A DNA stretch of 35,846 nt, taken from positions 1 through 35,846 of IMG/VR virus record IMGVR_UViG_3300032322_002516; one strand, given 5' to 3'. Made by a program: the position numbers and the translations under genes. Shown here piece by piece: positions 1 through 6,260 of the stretch; the first letter of the stretch is position 1, and the number at the start of each line of letters is the position of its first letter. The notes under the pieces are model-generated. The model had not been told where the DNA came from and ran no database searches. It was given only the letters and a program-made list of their open reading frames with translations. The DNA is from a virus.

Positions 1-79
1 AGATATGATGCGACAATATAGCTATTCGGAGACCGGAGAGCTTAACCAAATGTATCTGGACATGATTGAGGATATGTGA
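1..79 (+). CDS. C-terminal fragment of an upstream gene, product unknown
   Basis: An open frame (codons in phase with position 2) enters from the left edge and ends at TGA 77-79. Only about 25 residues are visible, ending in a Met/Asp/Glu-rich tail (LDMIEDM). No function can be assigned. It contains an ETGE segment whose 13 bases (28-40) recur in the same codon phase in the next gene at 526-538. The base composition resembles the GC-richer genes at 485-2313 more than the AT-rich rest, so it may be the last gene of the same cassette. Confidence 0.5.
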   Translation, partial: DMMRQYSYSETGELNQMYLDMIEDM

Positions 80-117
80 TATCCTACCACATAGAATATG
101 CTCCCACATAGGGATGA

Positions 118-142
118 ACCGCCGGCATAATACGCTGGCGGT
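118..142. terminator. GC-rich hairpin, possible weak terminator
   Basis: ACCGCC (118-123) pairs with GGCGGT (137-142) around a 13-base loop. It lies 38 bases after the left-edge stop codon. The following bases are only moderately T-rich (ATTCTTATG), so as an intrinsic terminator it is weaker than the hairpins at 7051, 7554 and 28142. It could be another kind of RNA or DNA structure. Confidence 0.35.
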
Positions 143-173
143 ATTCTTATGCCCACGATTTTCACTTGCGATT

Positions 174-277
174 TTTATATTTATTTTCACCCCTTATATT
201 TACTTGCACCGCTTATATTTAATTTATATAAATCTAACACTTATATTCATTTGCACTCCTTATATTTACTTGAACCG
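174..277 (+). repeat. Array of 19-bp imperfect direct repeats containing the late-promoter-like core
   Basis: Five units start at 174, 193, 212, 240 and 259. Four are 19 bases long and the third is 28. The best form is CTTATATTTACTTGCACCG (193-211); 259-277 differs from it by one base (GAACCG for GCACCG) and 240-258 by a few. Each unit carries TATATTTA or TATATTCA, the core found just before many gene starts here. Two inverse-orientation copies, TAAATATA, follow at 299-306 and 305-312. This may be a promoter cluster, a binding array for a phage regulator, or iteron-like sites. Which of these it is cannot be decided from sequence. Confidence 0.7.
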
Positions 278-462
278 AATTTCATGTAACTGGAAAAATA
301 AATATAAATATAAATCGGGCCTAATCGGTGAAAATATTTCGGGTAATTTTTTCCCATATGGAAACACTTTTTGAAACAAAAGGTTTTTGGCTTCTATTCC
401 CTTTCGGCTCACACCCCATCCGGGCTAAAATTTTTTTGGGGAGTAAAAAACCTATAAGGAAG

Positions 463-471
463 ATATTTATA
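463..471 (+). promoter_or_regulatory. Late-promoter-like motif ATATTTATA before the 485 gene
   Basis: ATATTTATA, 13 bases before the ATG at 485. It has the same core and similar spacing as the motifs at 7598, 14276, 26235, 29379 and 34176. No TTTG element lies at the expected distance upstream. Probably read by the gp55-like sigma at 10729. Confidence 0.55.
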
Positions 472-484
472 GAAAACGCAAGGG

Positions 485-958
485 ATGATACGGCTTAAAG
501 GATTGATACCAATTAGAATACTATGGGAGACCGGAGAGGGCTCGGCCAAACCATACGGGTACGATATGGTGTATTCGGGAGGAACTATGAAGGATTGGGA
601 GTTTAAAACCGATTCGGGTGTGCAATATACGATGACGATTAGCTTGAAACGTAAAACCGTATCGAAGGTGAAGAATACGGTTGAGTGGTATGTGGATTTC
701 AGAATAGAACCGGGTTCTGCGGGGAACACTCAGATGAGTAGGTATGGAGATACAAACCGCGGTGAACTATATCGGGTGATGGCTACGATAGTTGCGATAC
801 TGCGCGAGGAAATTCGAAAGGACGGGGCGCCGGATACTATACGGTGGATTGCCGATGACCGCCGTACCCGGCTATATGGACAGTATATCAAAAGGGCGTT
901 TCCCAAAGCCGTAACAAAGATTAGTGGTAACGAAGTGGTAATGAAATTAAAAGGATGA
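485..958 (+). CDS. Conserved-looking phage protein of unknown function (157 aa)
   Basis: Start ATG follows ATATTTATA by 13 bases. The N-terminus (MIRLKGL) resembles that of the gene at 2372 (MIRLKDL). A beta-rich first half (WEFKTDSGVQYTMTI, then EWYVDFRI) is followed by an alpha-helical stretch (ELYRVMATIVAILREEI), then DTIRWIADDRRTRLYGQYIKR. From memory this layout occurs in uncharacterised small proteins of many marine tailed phages, but I cannot name a family. The GC content and Arg codons (CGG, CGC) differ from the AT-rich genes downstream. The stop overlaps the next start (ATGA at 955-958), implying coupled translation. Function unknown. Confidence 0.75.
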   Translation: MIRLKGLIPIRILWETGEGSAKPYGYDMVYSGGTMKDWEFKTDSGVQYTMTISLKRKTVSKVKNTVEWYVDFRIEPGSAGNTQMSRYGDTNRGELYRVMATIVAILREEIRKDGAPDTIRWIADDRRTRLYGQYIKRAFPKAVTKISGNEVVMKLKG

Positions 959-1209
959 GAGAAGAAGAATATAAGAAGATAGCAAATGGCTTTGGGTGCA
1001 CGGTCGGCCTCGCGACGTTCATTCCGGCCGGATTACGTATAAAAGAAGACCCAACCCGATACATACTACAAGCCATTGATATGGGTGTGTATCCAGCCAT
1101 GCAAAGGAGGGTATTGACAGGTGAGTGGGGGCGGAAGGGCGAAATCGCACGCTACCGAGAAACATTAAAATGGTTAAGAAATGATAAGGCAAAATCCACA
1201 AAGGTATAG
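955..1209 (+). CDS. Hypothetical protein, 84 aa, coupled to the preceding gene
   Basis: The ATG overlaps the previous stop by four bases (ATGA), and its 3' end overlaps the next gene by 29 bases. It is a basic, mostly helical-looking protein with many Arg and Lys residues in its second half (QRRVLTGEWGRKGEIARYRETLKWLR). No signal peptide, membrane segment or metal motif is visible. It shares the GC-richer composition of its neighbours. The tight overlaps on both sides support a real gene in one operon. Product not recognised. Confidence 0.6.
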   Translation: MREEEYKKIANGFGCTVGLATFIPAGLRIKEDPTRYILQAIDMGVYPAMQRRVLTGEWGRKGEIARYRETLKWLRNDKAKSTKV

Positions 1210-2215
1210 CCGGGTAGGTGATGAAGTGCTCGTGGCTGCCAATCCTCCGGCAGTAACCCCACTTGCCATCGGTCTTTCGCCGGAACGTGAACTCCTACCC
1301 CTATTGGAGGCAGATGGAATTATTGTGGAGTGCGCGGGGCGGCTGCTTGTTAGCCCGAAAACACTCGCGAGTCTTTCTGCTGCACGAGAGGGCGGTGACC
1401 CACACTATTGGTACACCCGCAATGGTGAAGTAAAGACAGTATCCGGACTGGCTGCCCCTATGGGTGATGCCGTACCAATCATAAAGGTAGATGTTTCAGG
1501 TCTACAAGGGCTTGCGGCCCAACAGGAATTCGTTCTCCGTACCGCTGGGGTGACGGAAGTGGATTGGTCGTATGATGACCCTGGTCCGGTGCCAAAGGGG
1601 ATTCTGGAGCAAATAAATTGGACTATTAGCCCATCTGCCGAAAGGCCTGCTGACCGGTGGAGGTTATCGGATTTGGGATTGGGTGCGGATTACTCCTATG
1701 CCACATTAAAGATTGCTCCACCGGCCGAGGGCGGCAGGATTGATTACAATGGAATTGCCGAAATAGTTAAGCGTGTTTCCGAACGTCTTGCCGACCTACG
1801 TGTGGATTTTAATCGTATTGGTGATATCTACTTTGATGGTGTACTACCCGAAGGTGTTGGGGAATCCGACCTGATTGTTTCCGCCATTACGGAAGTACCG
1901 CCGGCGCAAGGGCCCGACCCGAATCGCCAAAGGGTACGTAAGGAAACTCGTCTTGTGGGAGTGGATAGTGGACCAACCGAACGTGGTAATGCCGGTGCCG
2001 ATGTGGTAACTGCCATTGGGGCTGCCGATTCTACTTCGGATACGACCCCACCTGCTGCCGAAGATACCGCTCCTACCTCTCCGGTTGATGAGGGAGGTCG
2101 TCGTACTATTGTGGACCGTGCGGTTGGTGTTGCAAATACTGCAATTCGTTTTCTGGGCCTCACTACTCCGGTTGGGCTTATATTCCGCGGATTGCGTAAA
2201 TTGTTTCGCCGATGA
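1181..2215 (+). CDS. Hypothetical protein, 344 aa, with acidic Pro/Thr linker and hydrophobic-basic C-terminal helix
   Basis: The chosen ATG lies inside the end of the previous gene (29-base overlap); a GTG at 1225 is an alternative start. The first ~235 residues look globular. A low-complexity Pro/Thr/Ala/Asp linker follows at about 240-305. The end is a hydrophobic segment with a strongly basic tip (RAVGVANTAIRFLGL ... RGLRKLFRR), which could lie on or in a membrane. The next gene is a 33-residue membrane peptide overlapping this stop, so the two may work together at the membrane. GC-rich codon use sets it apart from most of the window. No homologous family recognised. Confidence 0.7.
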   Translation: MIRQNPQRYSRVGDEVLVAANPPAVTPLAIGLSPERELLPLLEADGIIVECAGRLLVSPKTLASLSAAREGGDPHYWYTRNGEVKTVSGLAAPMGDAVPIIKVDVSGLQGLAAQQEFVLRTAGVTEVDWSYDDPGPVPKGILEQINWTISPSAERPADRWRLSDLGLGADYSYATLKIAPPAEGGRIDYNGIAEIVKRVSERLADLRVDFNRIGDIYFDGVLPEGVGESDLIVSAITEVPPAQGPDPNRQRVRKETRLVGVDSGPTERGNAGADVVTAIGAADSTSDTTPPAAEDTAPTSPVDEGGRRTIVDRAVGVANTAIRFLGLTTPVGLIFRGLRKLFRR

Positions 2216-2313
2216 GAGCCTTAATTTGTATCCTTGTGTTGGCATGGTTGCTTTGGCGAGGATGGATAGTGATTGTGCCGATGGATTGGTTTAGACGATA
2301 TATATCGGTTTGA
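2212..2313 (+). CDS. Tiny single-span membrane protein (33 aa)
   Basis: The ATG overlaps the stop of the 344-aa gene (ATGA, 2212-2215). The peptide starts MRALICILVLAWLLWRGW and continues with IVIVPMDWFRRYISV, giving one hydrophobic, Trp-rich segment (about residues 3-22) and a basic end. The overlap is the same coupling seen at 955, and the composition matches the cassette. It could be a small holin- or toxin-like peptide or a partner of the preceding protein; nothing in the sequence decides this. Confidence 0.5.
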   Translation: MRALICILVLAWLLWRGWIVIVPMDWFRRYISV

Positions 2314-2359
2314 AAAAATGTTGTAATCCTAACGACGGATTAATTCCCCCAACCCCCTT

Positions 2360-2368
2360 ATATTTATT
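2360..2368 (+). promoter_or_regulatory. Late-promoter-like motif (CTTATATTTATTTG) abutting the 2372 start
   Basis: ATATTTATT within CTTATATTTATTTG, leaving only three bases before ATG 2372. The longer context matches the repeat units at 193-277 (CTTATATTTACTTG) and the motif at 11435. If it works as a -10 element, transcription would start at or within the start codon, giving a leaderless message. Confidence 0.55.
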
Positions 2369-2371
2369 TGT

Positions 2372-3199
2372 ATGATAAGACTGAAAGATTTATTGAGTGA
2401 GACAGTAACCGATGTAAAATGGGTATCGAAAGCATATACATTTGCGTATTCACGTAAATTTCCATTTACACCAAAGATTGCAAAAATATTGAATGAAGGT
2501 AAACGTGTTCGGGCGTTTCACATTACAAGTATAAAAAAGTTAGACCAATTGGACTCACTTCAGGGTACTAAAAAGTCTATAAGTTGTATGACCCGCGTAC
2601 CAAACGCATCTATGCGAGTAGATATACCCGGTATTTGGAACTCTGGCGTTATGTTTTATTTGGAGGGTACTTTATTAATTAAAGGCGATGATGATATAAT
2701 GTCCGAACCAGATGAACAGGGCAGACGTTGGGCATCATTGATTGGTAATGTTTTTTTGGATTGGTGGGAGTTTCTTGAGCAGGATAGTAAATTAAAATCT
2801 ATTTTAGATGATATAAACGGAGCTAAACTATTTAAATACTACACATCAGATAAATCTAAAAAGAATGTTAAAAATCGTGGTGAAATTTTAAGAAAATATG
2901 TAGAAAGGTATATACAGCTTGCTGAAAAGTTTGCTGAACAAAATAAAAGTGAATTGGCAGATGCATTTAATTTTGGTTTTGATGATAATCCCGATTCTTG
3001 GGATGAACTATTATTAAATGATATAAAATTGATAGATGTTATATGGGGTGCGGAACGGGATAGAAATAATATAATTGATAAAAATATCGTTAAGAACGTA
3101 AAATCTAAATTAAAGTCAATGGTGTCCGGCAAAGTTACAATTGCCGAAGATGATTCCGATATCAGAGTATTTGTGATGAAGGGTAGAATAAGAAGATAA
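2372..3199 (+). CDS. Unknown phage protein (275 aa), possibly ADP-ribosyltransferase-like fold
   Basis: AT-rich composition returns here. The N-terminus MIRLKDLLSE is a common opening in marine phage proteins. Residues 47-53 (RAFHITS), 67-75 (KKSISCMTR), 92-104 (GVMFYLEGTLLIK) and 111-120 (SEPDEQGRRW) form an ordered set of strands. It recalls the His/Ser/Glu pattern of ADP-ribosyltransferase-like folds and related uncharacterised phage proteins. That assignment is inference from motif spacing only. The C-terminal half is helical and rich in Lys, Asp and Asn. It stands as a separate unit with its own promoter-like motif. Confident as a gene; function unproven. Confidence 0.8.
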   Translation: MIRLKDLLSETVTDVKWVSKAYTFAYSRKFPFTPKIAKILNEGKRVRAFHITSIKKLDQLDSLQGTKKSISCMTRVPNASMRVDIPGIWNSGVMFYLEGTLLIKGDDDIMSEPDEQGRRWASLIGNVFLDWWEFLEQDSKLKSILDDINGAKLFKYYTSDKSKKNVKNRGEILRKYVERYIQLAEKFAEQNKSELADAFNFGFDDNPDSWDELLLNDIKLIDVIWGAERDRNNIIDKNIVKNVKSKLKSMVSGKVTIAEDDSDIRVFVMKGRIRR

Positions 3200-3220
3200 A
3201 CAAATAATTTTTAATTTCAA

Positions 3221-3229
3221 ATATTTAAT
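3221..3229 (+). promoter_or_regulatory. Degenerate late-promoter-like motif ATATTTAAT
   Basis: ATATTTAAT lies 15 bases before the small ATG at 3245, the spacing seen for exact motifs elsewhere. One base departs from the consensus, so this is a weaker call. Confidence 0.3.
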
Positions 3230-3244
3230 ATAAAATAGGTTACT

Positions 3245-3352
3245 ATGAATTGGTATGTAACAAGTACAGGGTATTCAAATTGGTCTAGTCCGAATCCATA
3301 TTGGAATTGTATAAAAGTCATTTATGAATATAAAAGCCTTAGAAAAAATTGA
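3245..3352 (+). CDS. Possible small peptide gene, 35 aa, Trp/Tyr-rich
   Basis: ATG 3245 opens a 35-residue frame starting MNWYVTSTGYSNWSSPNPYW and ending at TGA 3350-3352. It has four Trp and four Tyr residues and no clear membrane span. It lies 15 bases after a degenerate promoter-like motif and fills an otherwise empty gap, but overlaps the next gene by 29 bases. Real translation is uncertain; it could be a leader peptide or chance. Confidence 0.3.
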   Translation: MNWYVTSTGYSNWSSPNPYWNCIKVIYEYKSLRKN

Positions 3353-3629
3353 AGGAGCGTGGATAAAGTATAATTGGGATTTCTTGAAAGAGCGTCAAAC
3401 TATTCCATTCGGTGTATTGGTTTCCATAGTTGATATCATAGAAAGGTTTTATAAAAATAAATCGGCAAAGGAATTGGTTTTAATGAAAATAAATGGATTG
3501 CCGGCTTACATAGTTGTACATCGTAATGATTACAAAGAATTATTGAGCTGGTTGCAAGATAAATTTATAGAATTAGAAATGTTTGAAATATGCGCACGTA
3601 TTCAATCAATTAAACAAAAAGTTGTATGA
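3324..3629 (+). CDS. Hypothetical protein, 101 aa
   Basis: Largely alpha-helical and Lys/Glu-rich (ALEKIEGAWIKYNWDFLKERQ; DKFIELEMFEICARIQSIKQK). No metal motif, signal or membrane segment. The start region is A/T-rich without a Shine-Dalgarno sequence, as for most genes here. The stop overlaps the next start (3626), which points to an operon with the zinc-ribbon gene. Not recognised. Confidence 0.65.
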   Translation: MNIKALEKIEGAWIKYNWDFLKERQTIPFGVLVSIVDIIERFYKNKSAKELVLMKINGLPAYIVVHRNDYKELLSWLQDKFIELEMFEICARIQSIKQKVV

Positions 3630-3844
3630 ACAAAGTAGAAGAAATACTAAAATCATGGGCAATCCAATTAAGCCCAAATGATGAGCAAAACGAATTGGCG
3701 GCCAAACGTTTAGAAATTTGTAATAAATGCGAAAAGAAAAAGAAAAATTCGGTTGGCGTGTATGTGTGTTCCGAATGTGGCTGCGTTTTAAAATCAAAAG
3801 TTTTCACTCCGGCGGAAAAGGGGTGTCCATTAGGTAAATGGTAA
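3626..3844 (+). CDS. Small zinc-ribbon protein (72 aa)
   Basis: Cysteines at 32 and 35 (CNKC), then 48, 51 and 53 (CSECGC), and a final CPLGKW (Cys67) make a likely zinc-binding knuckle pair. A short helical N-terminus precedes it (residues 1-30, ending AAKRLEIC). Small proteins ending in CP-x-GKW after a CxxCGC motif are frequent in tailed phages and Bacteroidota; their role is generally unknown. It may bind nucleic acid or protein. It is translationally coupled to the 101-aa gene upstream and three bases from the next gene. Confidence 0.7.
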   Translation: MNKVEEILKSWAIQLSPNDEQNELAAKRLEICNKCEKKKKNSVGVYVCSECGCVLKSKVFTPAEKGCPLGKW

Positions 3845-3847
3845 TGT

Positions 3848-4171
3848 ATGATAACAGTCCCACAAACTCCAATAACTGATGCAAGTTTTAGAAAATGGAA
3901 GTGCTTCAAAATAGATGTAAAGGATGATGAATCAGGCGAAAACTATTGGTATTGGATTATACCATTAGTCGATGCCAGCGAAGAGGATTTTCTAAAGGTA
4001 GATGATTACTATCCACATATGTGGTCTTCCGAAAATGGTGAATTTATAGATGATGATGGAAATCACGTGTATTCTATTTTTATGTTTGATGATGATCTAC
4101 CAGCATTAACTACCGAAGAAGAAGTGGAGATTATATACCAAATACTTACCAAAAAGGATTTATATAATTGA
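3848..4171 (+). CDS. Hypothetical acidic protein, 107 aa
   Basis: Starts three bases after the zinc-ribbon stop and is strongly acidic, with clusters of Asp and Glu (DVKDDESGENYWYW; FIDDDGNHVYS; MFDDDLPALTTEEEVE). No membrane segment, signal or catalytic motif is visible. Highly acidic small phage proteins sometimes act as DNA mimics or inhibitors, but nothing here shows that. Probably the last gene of the 3324-4171 operon. Confidence 0.65.
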   Translation: MITVPQTPITDASFRKWKCFKIDVKDDESGENYWYWIIPLVDASEEDFLKVDDYYPHMWSSENGEFIDDDGNHVYSIFMFDDDLPALTTEEEVEIIYQILTKKDLYN

Positions 4172-4199
4172 TTATATTTTTTATTTTAAAATAAATACT

Positions 4200-5030
4200 A
4201 TGTATATTGAAGGAATTATTGTATGCGTTGATTATTCTGATTTTTTGATGTACACACTACCTCAGGCTAAATTACATTTAGATTACATTGTAGTAGTTAC
4301 ATCTCCGGCAGATTATCAAACTCAAAAAATATGCAGTTATCATAATGTGGAATGTATAAAAACCAATGCATTCTACGAAGATGGGTCGGCATTTAACAAA
4401 GCTAAAGGTATTAACGAAGGTTTAAAATATTTATCCAAACGTGATTGGGTTATTCACATGGATGCCGATATATATTTACCCCCTATGACAAAAGATATTT
4501 TAAATAAAAAGAAACTAAACTCTGAAAAAATATATGGAGCAGATCGTTTAATGTGTCCAAATTACGAATCATGGGTAAAATATTTAAAAAATCCTAAAAA
4601 AATACACGATAATTGGATATTTGTACATTTAGATGCGTTTCCAATTGCGGCACGAGTGGCTGATTATAATGGCGATGGGTATTCCCCAATAGGATATTTT
4701 CAGTTATGGAATCCAAATAAATCAAATATAAAAACTTATCCGGAAGAACATGGTTCTGCTGATAGAACCGATATGATTTTTGCTAAAAAATGGCACACCT
4801 CTATGCGTGAATTATTACCAGAATTGGTGGTAATACATTTAGATTCGGAAGATGCCACTGTTAAGAATATGGGAAAAAATTGGAATGGTAGAAAAACTAA
4901 ATCATTTGAGTATTATAGTCCAAAATCCAAAAAAATTTGGATTAAATTTTTATTATTAGGTATTGGTGTAATTTTGGGAGTTGTATCGGTTTTAATATAT
5001 CTTAATTATTTTCAAAATAAAATTTGGTAA
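4200..5030 (+). CDS. GT-A-fold glycosyltransferase-like protein with C-terminal membrane anchor (276 aa)
   Basis: The N-terminal half has the order of a GT2-type GT-A domain: an opening strand (residues 3-10), a second strand DYIVVVTSP (28-36), a helix with KAKGINEGL (67-75), and a DxD-type metal/nucleotide-sugar motif HMDADIYLPP (DAD at 88-90). A later acidic segment GSADRTDMIFAKKW (185-198) could complete the site. Residues 247-271 form one hydrophobic span (FLLLGIGVILGVVSVLIYLNYF), placing the enzyme on the inner membrane facing the cytoplasm. It may modify host surface glycans or a phage component; the acceptor is unknown. The ATG follows an AT-rich, motif-poor gap. Confidence 0.7.
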   Translation: MYIEGIIVCVDYSDFLMYTLPQAKLHLDYIVVVTSPADYQTQKICSYHNVECIKTNAFYEDGSAFNKAKGINEGLKYLSKRDWVIHMDADIYLPPMTKDILNKKKLNSEKIYGADRLMCPNYESWVKYLKNPKKIHDNWIFVHLDAFPIAARVADYNGDGYSPIGYFQLWNPNKSNIKTYPEEHGSADRTDMIFAKKWHTSMRELLPELVVIHLDSEDATVKNMGKNWNGRKTKSFEYYSPKSKKIWIKFLLLGIGVILGVVSVLIYLNYFQNKIW

Positions 5031-5053
5031 TTTAAAAAAGTTTTCGTATATTG
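5023..5053 (+). promoter_or_regulatory. Host-type (Bacteroidota) promoter before the HD hydrolase gene
   Basis: TTTG (5023-5026), 20 bases, then TATATTG (5047-5053), close to the Bacteroidota -33/-7 consensus TTTG ... TAnnTTTG. The start codon is at 5074. An imperfect inverted repeat (GTAATA 5056-5061 with TATTAC 5065-5070) lies between the -7 element and the ATG and could be an operator or leader hairpin. Confidence 0.5.
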
Positions 5054-5073
5054 TAGTAATAAACTATTACAAT

Positions 5074-5721
5074 ATGAACAAAACAGAAACAGATCTGCTG
5101 CAGTCTTATAACGCATTTATAGCACTACTTAAAAAAGTCTTTAAAGGAGACAGATTAGAAAAACTACTGTATATGTACAGTGAGTCGCAGTTGGGACAGG
5201 AATTAGCAATTGCACCTGCCAGTGGTAAATTACACTTTCACAATGCATATATCGGTGGATATGTAGACCATGTGATGAATGTTGCGAAAAACGCCTTTAA
5301 GATGAAAAAATTATTTGAAGATGGTGGTGGATTTGTGGATTTTACAGATGAAGAGTTATTCTTTGCAGCCCTTCATCACGATTTAGGAAAGTTGGGAGAT
5401 GGTGTTAGCCCAAATTATTTGCCTCAAACTGATGAATGGGCACAAAGAAAGAAAAATGAATATTTTATACACAATCCAGAACTGCATTATCTTGATGTTA
5501 CCCATCGCGCAGTTTGGTTACTAAACAAGTATGGTATCTCTTATACAGAAAAAGAAATGCTCGGAATCTTTTTGGCAGATGGACTTTATAATAAAGCAAA
5601 TGAAAAATATTTTATAGTATACAACGAAGATTTTAGATTGAAAACCGAATTGCCATACATTATTCATTGGGCAGATCACATGTCTTGCAGACAAGAAAAT
5701 TCTCAATGGAAAAATTCTTAA
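5074..5721 (+). CDS. HD-domain phosphohydrolase (215 aa)
   Basis: The HD metal-binding pattern is visible: YVDHV (His66), HHDLGK (His101, His102, Asp103) and a late HWADHMS (Asp201). This fits the HD superfamily of metal-dependent phosphohydrolases, which act on nucleotides or RNA ends. HNAYIGGYVDH resembles the HD part of YhaM-type 3'-5' exoribonucleases, but the OB-fold part of YhaM is absent. A role in nucleotide turnover or host RNA processing is likely; the substrate is not identifiable. It has its own host-type promoter, suggesting expression early in infection. Confidence 0.8.
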   Translation: MNKTETDLLQSYNAFIALLKKVFKGDRLEKLLYMYSESQLGQELAIAPASGKLHFHNAYIGGYVDHVMNVAKNAFKMKKLFEDGGGFVDFTDEELFFAALHHDLGKLGDGVSPNYLPQTDEWAQRKKNEYFIHNPELHYLDVTHRAVWLLNKYGISYTEKEMLGIFLADGLYNKANEKYFIVYNEDFRLKTELPYIIHWADHMSCRQENSQWKNS

Positions 5722-5754
5722 AGAATTAAATACTTATATAAAACGCACACTTCT

Positions 5755-6219
5755 ATGAATTGGAAATCTTTTAATTTTGATTTTATTAAAATGAGTAAGA
5801 AGGAGTTTATGGATACCATTATCCTATATACTACGACATTACTTATCACTTTGGGGATGGTTTACCTGCTATTTCCTAATTTCGTAAAAGGGCTTACCGA
5901 TGTAAGTACAATAAGAACAAACGTTTCTACGATTGACCAAAAAATAGATAGTGTAAAAACTGGACAAAACCTTTTACATGAAAAGGTTGATGTCATTATA
6001 GAAAATCAATATAATTTTACGGGCTCTACACTTGATTCTATAAGACTATTAAATCAGAAAATTGATATTTTGCAAAACGCAACTTATCAAAATAATAGAC
6101 TTGTTAATCAAAACTCACGAGATTTACAAACTCTCAAACAATTGTATTACGAAAGGCAGTTAAATGATAATAACGGAAATAAGGTTTCATCTTTAGAGGG
6201 TTTGTTTAGAAAACAATAG
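5755..6219 (+). CDS. Membrane-anchored coiled-coil protein, possibly spanin-like (154 aa)
   Basis: One transmembrane segment at about 21-40 (TIILYTTTLLITLGMVYLLF) is followed by a long polar coiled-coil region at about 50-135, rich in Gln, Asn, Ile and Leu. The topology (short cytoplasmic N-terminus, single span, periplasmic coil) matches an inner-membrane spanin (i-spanin), and the next two genes are an exported peptidoglycan peptidase and a holin-like protein. No outer-membrane spanin lipoprotein is obvious nearby. An AT-rich CTTATATAAAAC lies about 13-24 bases upstream, only partly matching the late motif. Spanin is inference; it could also be another membrane structural protein. Confidence 0.6.
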   Translation: MNWKSFNFDFIKMSKKEFMDTIILYTTTLLITLGMVYLLFPNFVKGLTDVSTIRTNVSTIDQKIDSVKTGQNLLHEKVDVIIENQYNFTGSTLDSIRLLNQKIDILQNATYQNNRLVNQNSRDLQTLKQLYYERQLNDNNGNKVSSLEGLFRKQ

Positions 6220-6260
6220 TAAAGTTTTATTGGTTTATTGTTAACCATAAAATTTTTAAG

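Larger units (their letters stand above)
80..484. other. Non-coding control region between the left-edge gene and the 485 cassette
   Basis: About 400 bases without a credible gene. It holds a GC hairpin (118-142), an array of 19-bp AT-rich repeats (174-277), two inverse-orientation copies of the same core (299-312), and a promoter-like ATATTTATA (463-471) just before the next start. The one open frame here (66-374) runs through the repeats, giving a low-complexity Ile/Tyr/Phe peptide, and is not believed. Confidence 0.6.

Noticed and set aside
174-312. CRISPR array
   Set aside because: Units are contiguous 19-bp direct repeats without spacers, and there are no cas genes.
66-374. 102-residue open frame on the + strand
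   Set aside because: It crosses the hairpin and 19-bp repeats, giving a low-complexity Ile/Tyr/Leu peptide, and its start lies inside the end of the left-edge gene.
463-471. Leftward T4-type late promoter (TATAAATA on the minus strand)
   Set aside because: The exact T4 element reads leftward here, but all genes are rightward and the motifs sit just before rightward starts and after terminators. A rightward variant is more likely, though only transcript mapping can settle it.
80-484. tRNA or other structured RNA gene in the left control region
   Set aside because: No cloverleaf or CCA end could be drawn; only the one GC hairpin and AT-rich repeats are visible.
1828-2245. Two minus-strand frames of 111 and 133 residues in the GC-rich cassette
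   Set aside because: They mirror the low-complexity Pro/Thr linker of the + strand 344-aa gene. GC-rich DNA has few chance stops, and no other minus-strand gene is supported in the window.
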